Shown here piece after piece: positions 52,448-60,119 of a stretch of DNA of 64,000 bases (the stretch's first letter is position 1; each line of letters begins with the position of its first letter). The notes under the pieces are model-generated. The model saw nothing but the letters and a program-made list of their open reading frames with translations, ran no database searches and had not been told where the DNA came from. This DNA comes from Bradyrhizobium diversitatis (GTDB lineage Bacteria > Pseudomonadota > Alphaproteobacteria > Rhizobiales > Xanthobacteraceae), in assembly GCF_016031635.1 (NCBI RefSeq), contig NZ_JACEGD010000017.1, forward strand, positions 140,463-204,462, in the 5' to 3' direction. The translations under genes and the position numbers were made by a program.

Positions 52448-53158
52448 ATGTTCGATTTCGACCAGCCGCTTTTCGTCGCCGGGCTTCTGCTTGGCTTTTC
52501 CTCCAGCCTGCACTGCTTCGGCATGTGTGCAGGCATCGCGTCGTCCTTGCACTTCGCCGCCGACGTTGGGGTGAACCGGCCGCGGCAGGATCTGCTGACA
52601 GCGACGGTCCTGATCAATGCCGGACGCATCTCGGCCTATGTGCTGGCTGGCGCCACGGTCGGCGCAATCGGGTCGAGCGTGTTCGGATCGTTCGATCACA
52701 CATTCGGCCATGCCGTGCTGCGCTGGGCTGCGGCCGCTGCGCTCGCCTGGATCGGCCTGTCGATGCTCGACGTGCTGTCGTTGCCGGCGGGTCTCTACCG
52801 GCTAGGACATGCGGTCAGCGGTGCCATTGGCGCTGCCGCTCGGACGGCGCACCTCCCGCCGACGCTGGGGTTGTTCGTTAGCGGCGCAGTCTGGGGCTTT
52901 CTGCCTTGCGCCATGGTCTATGCCGCACTGTTCTACGCCATGCTGTCTGGCTCGTGGCTCGGCGGCGCGCTGGCCATGAGCGGCTTCGGCCTCGGCACGC
53001 TGCCCGTGCTGCTCGGTGCCGGGCTAGGACTTCCGATGTTACGGCGCCGCGCCACGGCAGGGTGGTTGCGGAGCACCGTGGCTCTCGCCATCATCGCGGT
53101 CGGGATCGTCAGCGCGGGAATGTCACCGTCGACCTTGGCCGCCTGGTGCCGGTCCTGA
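52448..53158 (+). CDS. UreH-like (TauE/SafE superfamily, COG2836) membrane protein
   Basis: About 236 residues from the ATG at 52448 (a frame from the TTG at 52376 overlaps the previous gene and is less likely). Six helices; the repeated motifs GFSSSLHCFGMCAGIA near the N-terminus and GFLPCAMVYAALFYA in the second half contain the Cys and His typical of COG2836. Relatives act in copper supply to cytochrome oxidase or nickel/cobalt handling (UreH). Which applies is unknown; neighbours are copper-type on one side and nickel-type on the other. Confidence 0.75.
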   Translation: MFDFDQPLFVAGLLLGFSSSLHCFGMCAGIASSLHFAADVGVNRPRQDLLTATVLINAGRISAYVLAGATVGAIGSSVFGSFDHTFGHAVLRWAAAAALAWIGLSMLDVLSLPAGLYRLGHAVSGAIGAAARTAHLPPTLGLFVSGAVWGFLPCAMVYAALFYAMLSGSWLGGALAMSGFGLGTLPVLLGAGLGLPMLRRRATAGWLRSTVALAIIAVGIVSAGMSPSTLAAWCRS

Positions 53159-53212
53159 TCGGATTGTCGGCTCGCCGGCTCCTTCAACTCCCGTGGCTGT
53201 GGCTGGCGTTCG

Positions 53213-53998
53213 TTATTGCCTGCCGGTCACGTTGAACCACAGCGTGGCGTTATAGAGATCGGCGGTAGCTTGGTCGGGCGTGGTCGACGGTGACGCGCGA
53301 TGATCGATCACCAGCAGATGGGCGCCGGGCTTGGCGATCGGGATCGAGGCAATTCCGTCGAGGTCGGTCTTGAATTTCGGGATGTCCTTTTCCGCAATCG
53401 CCGTCTTGCCGTCGCCGCGTTCGACCTCCGCGTCGGGCAGGGGCTTGCCACGAAACAGGACCTTGACCTTGAGCGGTTCGCCCGGTTTCGCCTTGGCGGG
53501 ATCGGACAGCGGCACGAGCTCGAGATCGTGCCCCAACACCTCCCGCCACGGGGCGTCGGCGCCCGTGATCGCCTTTGCGAACTTTCCGGACCAGAGGATC
53601 TCGACGGCGTCGGGCACCAGCCGGCGCGTGGCGTTGCGATAGACGCCGTCCTTCGTCTTGACCCAGAAGCCGTTGTCGTAACGCGCCGCAAGCAGCGTAT
53701 GGCCGCCGTCGTCAAACGGCTTCGTCCGTGCGATCTGCACGCCGTTCTCCGATGCGGCCGCCAGGCCGTCGAGCAGGGAGCTGCGTCCTTTCGCCGTGAT
53801 CGCGAAGAGGTCCACGACCTTGTCCGCGAAGGCGGGCGGCCGGTCGTCGGGATGACTGTAGTTCACGACGGCGCGCCGGGCGTTCGCAGCGCCCGACAAA
53901 GTGAGCCAGACATCATGAGCGGAGGCGGATCCGATCGATACGAGAACCAAGCCGGTCGCAAGCAGCGCGGCGCGAGGACGAGAGAAAGACATGCTCAT
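53213..53998 (-). CDS. DUF4198 periplasmic protein of the nickel module (NikK-like)
   Basis: 261 residues. The signal peptide ends ASA and leaves His28 as the mature N-terminus (HDVWLTLSG), typical for DUF4198. The C-terminal half (about 165-260) is an Ig-like/beta-rich segment (PGEPLKVKVLFRGKPLPDAEV). DUF4198 proteins occur with nickel transporters and TonB receptors. The start overlaps the receptor stop (ATGA), so it is translated with it and shares the tandem NikR sites. Confidence 0.85.
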   Translation of the reverse strand: MSMSFSRPRAALLATGLVLVSIGSASAHDVWLTLSGAANARRAVVNYSHPDDRPPAFADKVVDLFAITAKGRSSLLDGLAAASENGVQIARTKPFDDGGHTLLAARYDNGFWVKTKDGVYRNATRRLVPDAVEILWSGKFAKAITGADAPWREVLGHDLELVPLSDPAKAKPGEPLKVKVLFRGKPLPDAEVERGDGKTAIAEKDIPKFKTDLDGIASIPIAKPGAHLLVIDHRASPSTTPDQATADLYNATLWFNVTGRQ

Positions 53999-56238
53999 TT
54001 GGTCACCAGCTTGGGTTCTGCCGCGGCCATCACGGTCGGGAAGCGATAGGTCAGGCCCGCGAGTACGGCGAGTGTCGGCTGCGCGCTGACGAAGATGTCG
54101 GCCGAACTGGCGTTGACCGGGTTGCCGAAATTGATCGCGATTTCGCTAAGGCGATCGCCCGGATACCATGTCGCCTGGGTGAAGGCGGTCCATCCCTCGG
54201 GCCAGGTATAGGCCAGCTTTCCGGTGACGCGCGAGTAGGGCGAGGTCGTGATCAGTCCGTCCTGTGTCAGGTTCTTCTTGCCGACGAAAGTGATGTAGGC
54301 CGAGCCCGACAGCATTTGCGCGTTGATGGTCGCAACGTTGAAGTCGACGCCGACATTGGCGACGTAGTTCGGCACGTTCGGCACGAAGTAGGACGGTGCC
54401 GCGTCGACGAGGCGCGCCGATACCCCGCCGTAATTGGCGAACAGCGACACGTGGTTGACGGGATCCCGGACCACGAACCAGCGGGCATCGACGTCGTATC
54501 CGTTGCGCTGGGCCTTGCCGAGGAACGTCACCGGCAGCCCGGCGTCGGCCTGGAACGCTTCATTCGACGACTCCGTCGTCCAGTAGCTCGCGAGGAATCT
54601 GAAGCGCTCGAAGGTGAGCTGGAATCCGCCTTCGCGGCTGACGATCTTGAACGGCTGGATGCCGGGATTGCCGATTAGCTCCGCGGGCACGTCGATGCTG
54701 CGAAAACCCTGGCCGTAATTGGCGAACAGCTCCAGCCATTTGACCGGCGTGATGGCGACGCCGACCTTCGGGCTGGCGATGCCGTTCGAGATGTTCGGCG
54801 TTCCGCCGGGCGTGATGCGGTCGTCGATGTCGTAGTAGAACTGGTCGTAGCGGGAGCCCGCGGTGAATTTGAGCCAATCCAGCGGCTTGATCTGCACCTG
54901 CCCGAAGCCCGCCACGTTGGTCTGGTTCACCCCGACATTGACCGTGGCCGGCGCGGAGACGGCGCGTGCTATGGTGCGCGCCTGAAACGCCTCGATGAAA
55001 TCGGTGCGCCAGTTGCTCCCCAGCAGAACCTGCACGGGAATGTCCTCGCCGATTGCGCCGCTCCAGACCTTGCTGACGCGGCCGCCGACCGTGGTGCGGT
55101 CCTCATGCTGCACGCGCTGGCCGCCGCCGAAATCGGAGAAACGGTTCGAGAACTGGTGGCTGACGAACAGCGTGCCCTTCAGTTCCTGATCCAGCGCGCC
55201 GGAGCTGTAATTGGTGACGAAGTTTTCGAGCTGCTTGTTGCCGCCGTCCGTCCGGTTGGTCGCCGAACGCTCGGAGATCGCGCCGGCTGTGATTGCGTCG
55301 CGACTGGCATAGCCGGGCGAGCCGTATTCCGTGCCATAGGCCTGCGCGCGGAACGAGACGGTCGCGCCGTCGGGCAGCGTCGTCGTCACCTTGTTGAACG
55401 AATTGTAGCGGTCGATGAAGCTGTTATCGCGGTAGCCATCGGTGTGATATCCCTCCAGCGCGAGGTAGGGCAGCCACGCGCCTTGCGTCGTGCTGTAGGT
55501 CGCAATGCCGCGCGCCGTGCCTTGCGTGCCGCCGGAGACGCCGACGCTTGCAAACGGCTCGGCCTGCTTGGTCGTGATGTTGACCGAGCCGCCCATGTTG
55601 GAATCGCCGTATTCGACCGAGAACGGGCCGCGCACGATCTCGATGCTCTTGACGGTTTCCGGCAGCAGCATGTTGAGGTCGGCATAGTTCGGCGTGTGCA
55701 GCGAGGAGACCTCGTTGAGTGGCACGCCGTCGATGGTATAGGCGATGTCGCGGCCGTGCTCGGCGTCGGTATAGCCGCGCAGCGAGAGGCCGTAGCCGAT
55801 GCCGCCCTGTCCGTAGTTGGAGACGTTGAAGCCCGGGAGGGAGCGGAACAGGTCGCCATAGGTCGACACGGCGAGCCGGCTGATGGCCGGCGAGTCCAGC
55901 ACGGTCACCGCGGCGGGGAGGGCCGTCACTGCGCTCGAGACATCGCCGCGGCTCGGTGGACCGCTTGCGGCGGACGGCGCCGCGAACGATTGCCGGGATC
56001 GCTGCGCGACCCGGCTGGGTGCCCGCCGGCTCGCCGCACCCAGTCGCGAGGATGGTTCTGCCCGTTGAACGCGCTTGCGCGGAGCCTCGGGCGCCGTGAC
56101 CGTCACCGCTGGCAACGCGCCTGATGTTGCGCCCGGTGCGGTCTGTGCGCTGATCGGATCTTTTGCCGCAAAGCCGGACAAGGTCATGCCGGCCAGTGCC
56201 AGGCCCCAACTTACTCGACGCAACTCATCCCCCTGCAT
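53995..56238 (-). CDS. TonB-dependent receptor for nickel, NikR-controlled
   Basis: 747 residues. Signal-like N-terminus, then LPAVTVTAPEAPRKR and an Arg/Ser/Ala-rich linker. Plug: VSTYGDLFRSLPGFNVSNYGQ and IEIVRGPFSVEYGDSNMGGSV; the barrel is complete. Two NikR-type operators lie 34-93 bases before its ATG, which together with the DUF4198 partner identifies nickel as the probable cargo, either free or in a weak chelate. No nikR is in the window. Receptors of this kind have been predicted in other proteobacteria from NikR sites. Confidence 0.88.
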   Translation of the reverse strand: MQGDELRRVSWGLALAGMTLSGFAAKDPISAQTAPGATSGALPAVTVTAPEAPRKRVQRAEPSSRLGAASRRAPSRVAQRSRQSFAAPSAASGPPSRGDVSSAVTALPAAVTVLDSPAISRLAVSTYGDLFRSLPGFNVSNYGQGGIGYGLSLRGYTDAEHGRDIAYTIDGVPLNEVSSLHTPNYADLNMLLPETVKSIEIVRGPFSVEYGDSNMGGSVNITTKQAEPFASVGVSGGTQGTARGIATYSTTQGAWLPYLALEGYHTDGYRDNSFIDRYNSFNKVTTTLPDGATVSFRAQAYGTEYGSPGYASRDAITAGAISERSATNRTDGGNKQLENFVTNYSSGALDQELKGTLFVSHQFSNRFSDFGGGQRVQHEDRTTVGGRVSKVWSGAIGEDIPVQVLLGSNWRTDFIEAFQARTIARAVSAPATVNVGVNQTNVAGFGQVQIKPLDWLKFTAGSRYDQFYYDIDDRITPGGTPNISNGIASPKVGVAITPVKWLELFANYGQGFRSIDVPAELIGNPGIQPFKIVSREGGFQLTFERFRFLASYWTTESSNEAFQADAGLPVTFLGKAQRNGYDVDARWFVVRDPVNHVSLFANYGGVSARLVDAAPSYFVPNVPNYVANVGVDFNVATINAQMLSGSAYITFVGKKNLTQDGLITTSPYSRVTGKLAYTWPEGWTAFTQATWYPGDRLSEIAINFGNPVNASSADIFVSAQPTLAVLAGLTYRFPTVMAAAEPKLVTK

Positions 56239-56271
56239 TGCAGCTTCGGGCCCGGCATCCCGAAGACGTTG

Positions 56272-56299
56272 ATATGATGTCTTATCGCGTTCATCATAT
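56272..56299. promoter_or_regulatory. NikR-type operator, proximal
   Basis: ATATGA (56272-56277), 16 bases, TCATAT (56294-56299). It matches the NikR consensus GTATGA-N16-TCATAC except for the outermost base on each side. It is the nearer of two sites to the nickel receptor. Confidence 0.75.
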
Positions 56300-56303
56300 G
56301 CAG

Positions 56304-56331
56304 GTATGATGAATGTATTAAATCGTCATAC
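56304..56331. promoter_or_regulatory. NikR operator, distal (perfect consensus)
   Basis: GTATGA (56304-56309), exactly 16 bases, TCATAC (56326-56331): an exact match to the known NikR consensus. Its centre is 32 bases from the proximal site, about three helical turns, allowing two NikR tetramers on the same face. Confidence 0.87.
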
Positions 56332-56394
56332 CGGTCAAGTTTCGAATGAAGTTGGTTGCTCAACGGGATTGATGATGAACCCCTGGAGCGGCCA

Positions 56395-56430
56395 GGCCCG
56401 GCGCGTCTGGCTGAAGAGGCGCGCCGGGCC
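56395..56430. other. Strong hairpin between the nickel and cobalamin operons
   Basis: GGCCCGGCGCG (56395-56405) pairs perfectly with CGCGCCGGGCC (56420-56430) over a 14-base loop. No T tract follows, and no gene ends here since both flanking operons start outward. It may insulate the two promoters or be a repeat element. Confidence 0.5.
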
Positions 56431-56594
56431 ACACGTCCAGTGGCTTGGTCTTGCGAGCAACACGGATCTGCAACGCGACAGAGCCGCACTCGAAAGGCCG
56501 CGATGGCCCAATCAAAGCCTAGTTCTCGGCGACGAGGCCGACGCGCTGCGTTGCCGTCGCGTGGTGTTGACTCCTCTTTCCAGATGAACCTATT

Positions 56595-56785
56595 GTGATC
56601 GCGACGGTTCTCCTTCGGGAGATCAATAGGGAATGCGGTGCGGAGTTCTGCTCCAAAGCCGCGGCTGCCCCCGCAACTGTAAGCGGCGAGCCTGCTGTTC
56701 ACTGGCCACTGGGTCCTCGGATCTGGGAAGGCGATCAGGAGGCGACGACCCGCGAGCCAGGAGACCTGCCGTCAGTCGTGGTCAC
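56595..56785 (+). ncRNA. Cobalamin riboswitch
   Basis: The B12 box AGCCAGGAGACCTGCC (56755-56770) and the core element CCGCAACTGTAAGCGG (56671-56686) are canonical. A P1-like stem can form between about 56595-56607 and 56770-56785. It is followed by a leader of some 230 bases and then the TonB receptor, with a downstream GC-rich region able to act as the switch. When B12 is plentiful the operon should be shut. Confidence 0.95.
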
Positions 56786-57017
56786 GAGCGAAGCGCGTCG
56801 GACGGGGTGTGCCGAAGCGAAATCACCGAGCCGTTGCGCGTTTGCGGATCAGCTCGGAGATTTGTCGCGGTGACGTGTCACGTTGCCGTGGGGGCTCGTA
56901 CGGTTTTGCCACTCATCAAGCTGCCGTAGGTCTTTGCAGGCGTCGTGCGCGGTGATGCGCGGCCCGTGTCTTTGCGCGGGCTCAGCATGGCCGATCAATC
57001 GCGCGCAGGGGATCGTT

Positions 57018-59348
57018 GTGTCCAAAGTTCAGTCGCATCTCGTTATCCGTTCAGTTCGTCCAAGCACTCAAATGGGTCTTGCCGCGGGCGCCGTTGCCGC
57101 TCTGATGGCCGGCGTGCCGGCCGAAGCGCAGAAGGCTCCGCGCGGTCCCGCGCTGCCGCCTGTCGTCGTCCAGCCGGCCGAGCCGACGGCACGGCCTCCG
57201 GCTGCGCAAAGCACAAGGACCGGCAACGCGCCGCGCCGCACCGTCCGCCGCGCGCCGCCGGCCGCCATTGCAACGCCAGTCGCGGCGAGGCCTTCGGTCG
57301 ACAGCGACAATGTCAGCCAGACGCGCGATGGCGTCGATGGCTACGTTGCCCATGGCACCGCGGCCGGCGCCAAGGTCGCAACGCCGCTCCTGCAGCTGCC
57401 GCGCTCGGTGTCCACCATCACCCGCCAGGAAATGGCGGACCGCGATGTCGAGAGCGTGCGCGAGGCGATGCAATACACGGCAGGCGTCGGGACCTATTTT
57501 CGCGAGGGGCAATTCACCCGCGACTACGGCTACGTGCGCGGCTTTCAGGGCCTGCAGTTCGTCGATGGTCTCAGGCTCAACGTCAACAACTACGGTCTGG
57601 AGCCATACGGATTCGAACGCGTCGACGTGCTGAAAGGACCCGCCGCGAGCTTGTACGGACAGGGCAGCCCGGGCGGATTGTGGGACCTAACCAGCAAACG
57701 CCCGACCGATCATGCTTTCGGCGAGGCGCTCGTCCGCTTCGGCGTGCGCAATACGGTCGAGGGCGCGTTCGATGTCGGCGGTCCGGTGACCCCTGATCAA
57801 TCGCTGCTCTATCGCGTCGTCGGGCTCGGCAAGATGGGCGATGGTCAGATCGATTTCACCAGCAACCAGCGGGCCTTCATCGCGCCCTCCTTCACTTGGC
57901 GCATCAGCGAAGACACCACCCTGACGATTCTGGCAGCCTATCAGTACGATCCCAAATTGACCGTGTTGCAGCCGCTTCCATACGTGGGAACGATCGTGCC
58001 GGGTGCGAACGGGCAGTTCATCTCCCGCAGCACCTTCCTGGGCGAGCCGGGCTATCACGACACCTCGATCAAGCAGGCCCGGGTCGGCTACGAGTTCAAG
58101 CACCGCTTAAACGACGTCTTCTCGTTCCAGCAAAACTTCTACTACCAGAACATCGACATCGACCTGAAAGAGGTGATGAGCAGCGCGTCGTCGAGCACGA
58201 CGACGAACCGCCTTGCCTATCATCAGACATTCAAGATCGACATGTACCAGATCGACAACCGGCTGAAGGCTGATTTTGCCATGGGGCCGCTTTGGCATCA
58301 CGTCGTATTCGGAACCGACTACTCGGCGGTCACTGCCGAGCAGGGGACCGGTACGGGAGCGGCGACGGCGCTCAATCTCTACACTCCCGTCTATGGGCAG
58401 CCGTTCGTGAATTCGCCCACCATCACAAGTCTCCGCTATCAGGATCAGAGGCAGGCTGGCGCCTACGTCCAGGACCGTGTCGAGTTCGACCGCCTCAACG
58501 TGTTACTCGGTGTCCGTTACGATCAGCTCGAGCAGGACCAGAAGACACGTGCGCTGAACGTAGCGACGGGCGTGTTCTCGAATCCGGCATGGACGTTCCA
58601 GCCGGATCACGGTATGACCTACAACGGAGGTCTGATCTACAACTTCGAAAACGGGGTCGCGCCGTACGCCAGCTATTCCCAGACCTTCACGCCGACATTC
58701 GGAACGGATTTCTTTGGCCGACCGTTCGTTCCCGTGACCGGCGATCAGAAGGAATTTGGCATCAAGTACATTCCACCCGGCTTCGATATCCTGATGTCGG
58801 CCGCGGTGTTCGACATCACGCAGTACAACGTGCAGACTCGCGACCTCGCGCATCCCGGTTTTTCGGTCCAGACGAGTTCGGTCGAAAGCCAGGGCGGCGA
58901 AGTCGAACTCAAGACCACGCATCTCTACGGCTTCAACATCAGTGCGGCCTACACCTATCTCGACGCCAAGGTCATCGCGACCAACACACCCGGCGGCCTC
59001 GGCAAGCGTCCCGTTGGCATCCCGATGAACGCGGCCTCGCTGTGGACGACCTACCGTTTCGGCGGTGGCGGCTGGCTCGCCGGCCTTACCCTCGGCGGTG
59101 GCGTGCGTTGGGTGGGAGATCAGGCCGTCGATGCCCTGAATACCTTGGCTGTGCCGTCGTTCACGCTCTACGACCTCACGGCCCGCTACGATCTGGGCGA
59201 GCGTTTCCCGACTCTTGAGAAGTGGGACGTTGCGTTGAACGTCAAGAACCTGCTCGACACCCGCTATGTCGGGTCCTGCGACGATGCTCTGAACTGCTAC
59301 TATGGTCCGGGCCGCAACATCACGGGGACGCTGCGTGCACGCTGGTAA
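57018..59348 (+). CDS. TonB-dependent receptor under cobalamin riboswitch control
   Basis: About 776 residues from the GTG at 57018, which follows an AGGGGATC ribosome site; the frame upstream to 56883 overlaps the leader and encodes no signal sequence. Signal peptide to about PAEAQ; mature LPPVVVQPAEP, then a Thr/Arg/Ala-rich linker. Plug: LLQLPRSVSTITRQEMADRD and VDVLKGPAASLYGQGSPGG, which is of the siderophore class, unlike the classic BtuB. The barrel ends GTLRARW. The riboswitch makes a corrinoid, or a metal complex used with it, the expected cargo. First gene of a three-gene operon. Confidence 0.9.
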   Translation: MSKVQSHLVIRSVRPSTQMGLAAGAVAALMAGVPAEAQKAPRGPALPPVVVQPAEPTARPPAAQSTRTGNAPRRTVRRAPPAAIATPVAARPSVDSDNVSQTRDGVDGYVAHGTAAGAKVATPLLQLPRSVSTITRQEMADRDVESVREAMQYTAGVGTYFREGQFTRDYGYVRGFQGLQFVDGLRLNVNNYGLEPYGFERVDVLKGPAASLYGQGSPGGLWDLTSKRPTDHAFGEALVRFGVRNTVEGAFDVGGPVTPDQSLLYRVVGLGKMGDGQIDFTSNQRAFIAPSFTWRISEDTTLTILAAYQYDPKLTVLQPLPYVGTIVPGANGQFISRSTFLGEPGYHDTSIKQARVGYEFKHRLNDVFSFQQNFYYQNIDIDLKEVMSSASSSTTTNRLAYHQTFKIDMYQIDNRLKADFAMGPLWHHVVFGTDYSAVTAEQGTGTGAATALNLYTPVYGQPFVNSPTITSLRYQDQRQAGAYVQDRVEFDRLNVLLGVRYDQLEQDQKTRALNVATGVFSNPAWTFQPDHGMTYNGGLIYNFENGVAPYASYSQTFTPTFGTDFFGRPFVPVTGDQKEFGIKYIPPGFDILMSAAVFDITQYNVQTRDLAHPGFSVQTSSVESQGGEVELKTTHLYGFNISAAYTYLDAKVIATNTPGGLGKRPVGIPMNAASLWTTYRFGGGGWLAGLTLGGGVRWVGDQAVDALNTLAVPSFTLYDLTARYDLGERFPTLEKWDVALNVKNLLDTRYVGSCDDALNCYYGPGRNITGTLRARW

Positions 59349-59369
59349 CTCGCCTCGGGCTGACCGACC

Positions 59370-60119
59370 ATGACGCCGGACGAGGTCTGCGAGGCCATCG
59401 ACCGGCTGGCCGTCGGCGATTATGCGTCGTTCGGCGGCCGCCTCGTGGGTCCGCAGGACTCGCGGCAGGGGATATCGGCAGGCCAGCTTCTGGACGCGCC
59501 CATGCGAGAAGCGATCAGGAATCGCTTCTCGCAGCGCTTTGCGACCTTCGACCTTCGTGCCGTGCAGTCGATCTGGATGAAGTGGTATCTGAACGCGTTC
59601 ATCCCGCCGGTACTGCTGGCCGACGTCCTGTTGGGGCAATCGGTTTCGGTCGATCTGTCCAGGCTGCGCTTCATCATTGCAGATGACGGCCGGGTCGAGG
59701 CGGTCAGGATCGACCGCACGCGCGACAGTAGCCGCGAAGAGCCGTTTCAGCGACTGCGGCCGCTGCTGTTCGAACACTTCGCGCCCCTGATCGAGATGTG
59801 GTGCGATCGAACCGATGTGACGGCACGCGTATTCTGGAGCAATGTCGGCAATACTTTCGAGGCGATGTTGTGCAGGATCGAAGCTGTGTCCGGCCCGTCG
59901 GCGCGCCTTTCTGAAGCCCGGCGCTGGCTTTCGGAGCCCGTCACCTCGACGAGCGAACCAAATCCGCTGTTCGACGCTGTCCACTACGTGCTGGAGAGTG
60001 GCTCGCCGGAGCGGCGCCGCCGCGTCTGCTGCCTGCAATATCTCTTGCCTGACCGGCGCTTCTGCAAGGCCTGCCCGATCGAGGAGGCGCGCGCGGCGCG
60101 TCGGCAGGAAGGAGCATGA
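59370..60119 (+). CDS. FhuF-like iron-sulfur reductase
   Basis: 249 residues. The C-terminus shows C220, C221, ten residues, C232, two residues, C235, the exact CC-x10-C-x2-C pattern that binds the 2Fe-2S cluster of FhuF siderophore-iron reductases. The rest has the FhuF-like IWMKWYLNAFIPPVLLADVL stretch. It is cytoplasmic. FhuF reduces ferric siderophores; here the riboswitch suggests it may reduce a corrinoid or release its cobalt. It overlaps the ABC gene (ATGA), so the pair is co-translated. Confidence 0.82.
   Translation: MTPDEVCEAIDRLAVGDYASFGGRLVGPQDSRQGISAGQLLDAPMREAIRNRFSQRFATFDLRAVQSIWMKWYLNAFIPPVLLADVLLGQSVSVDLSRLRFIIADDGRVEAVRIDRTRDSSREEPFQRLRPLLFEHFAPLIEMWCDRTDVTARVFWSNVGNTFEAMLCRIEAVSGPSARLSEARRWLSEPVTSTSEPNPLFDAVHYVLESGSPERRRRVCCLQYLLPDRRFCKACPIEEARAARRQEGA

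Noticed and set aside
57018..59348. Calling the receptor BtuB
   Set aside because: The plug is siderophore-class and no btuFCD genes are adjacent; the riboswitch alone does not justify the name.
58503..60038. 511-codon frame opposite the riboswitch-controlled receptor and fhuF-like gene
   Set aside because: It spans two real genes on the other strand and shows no domain.
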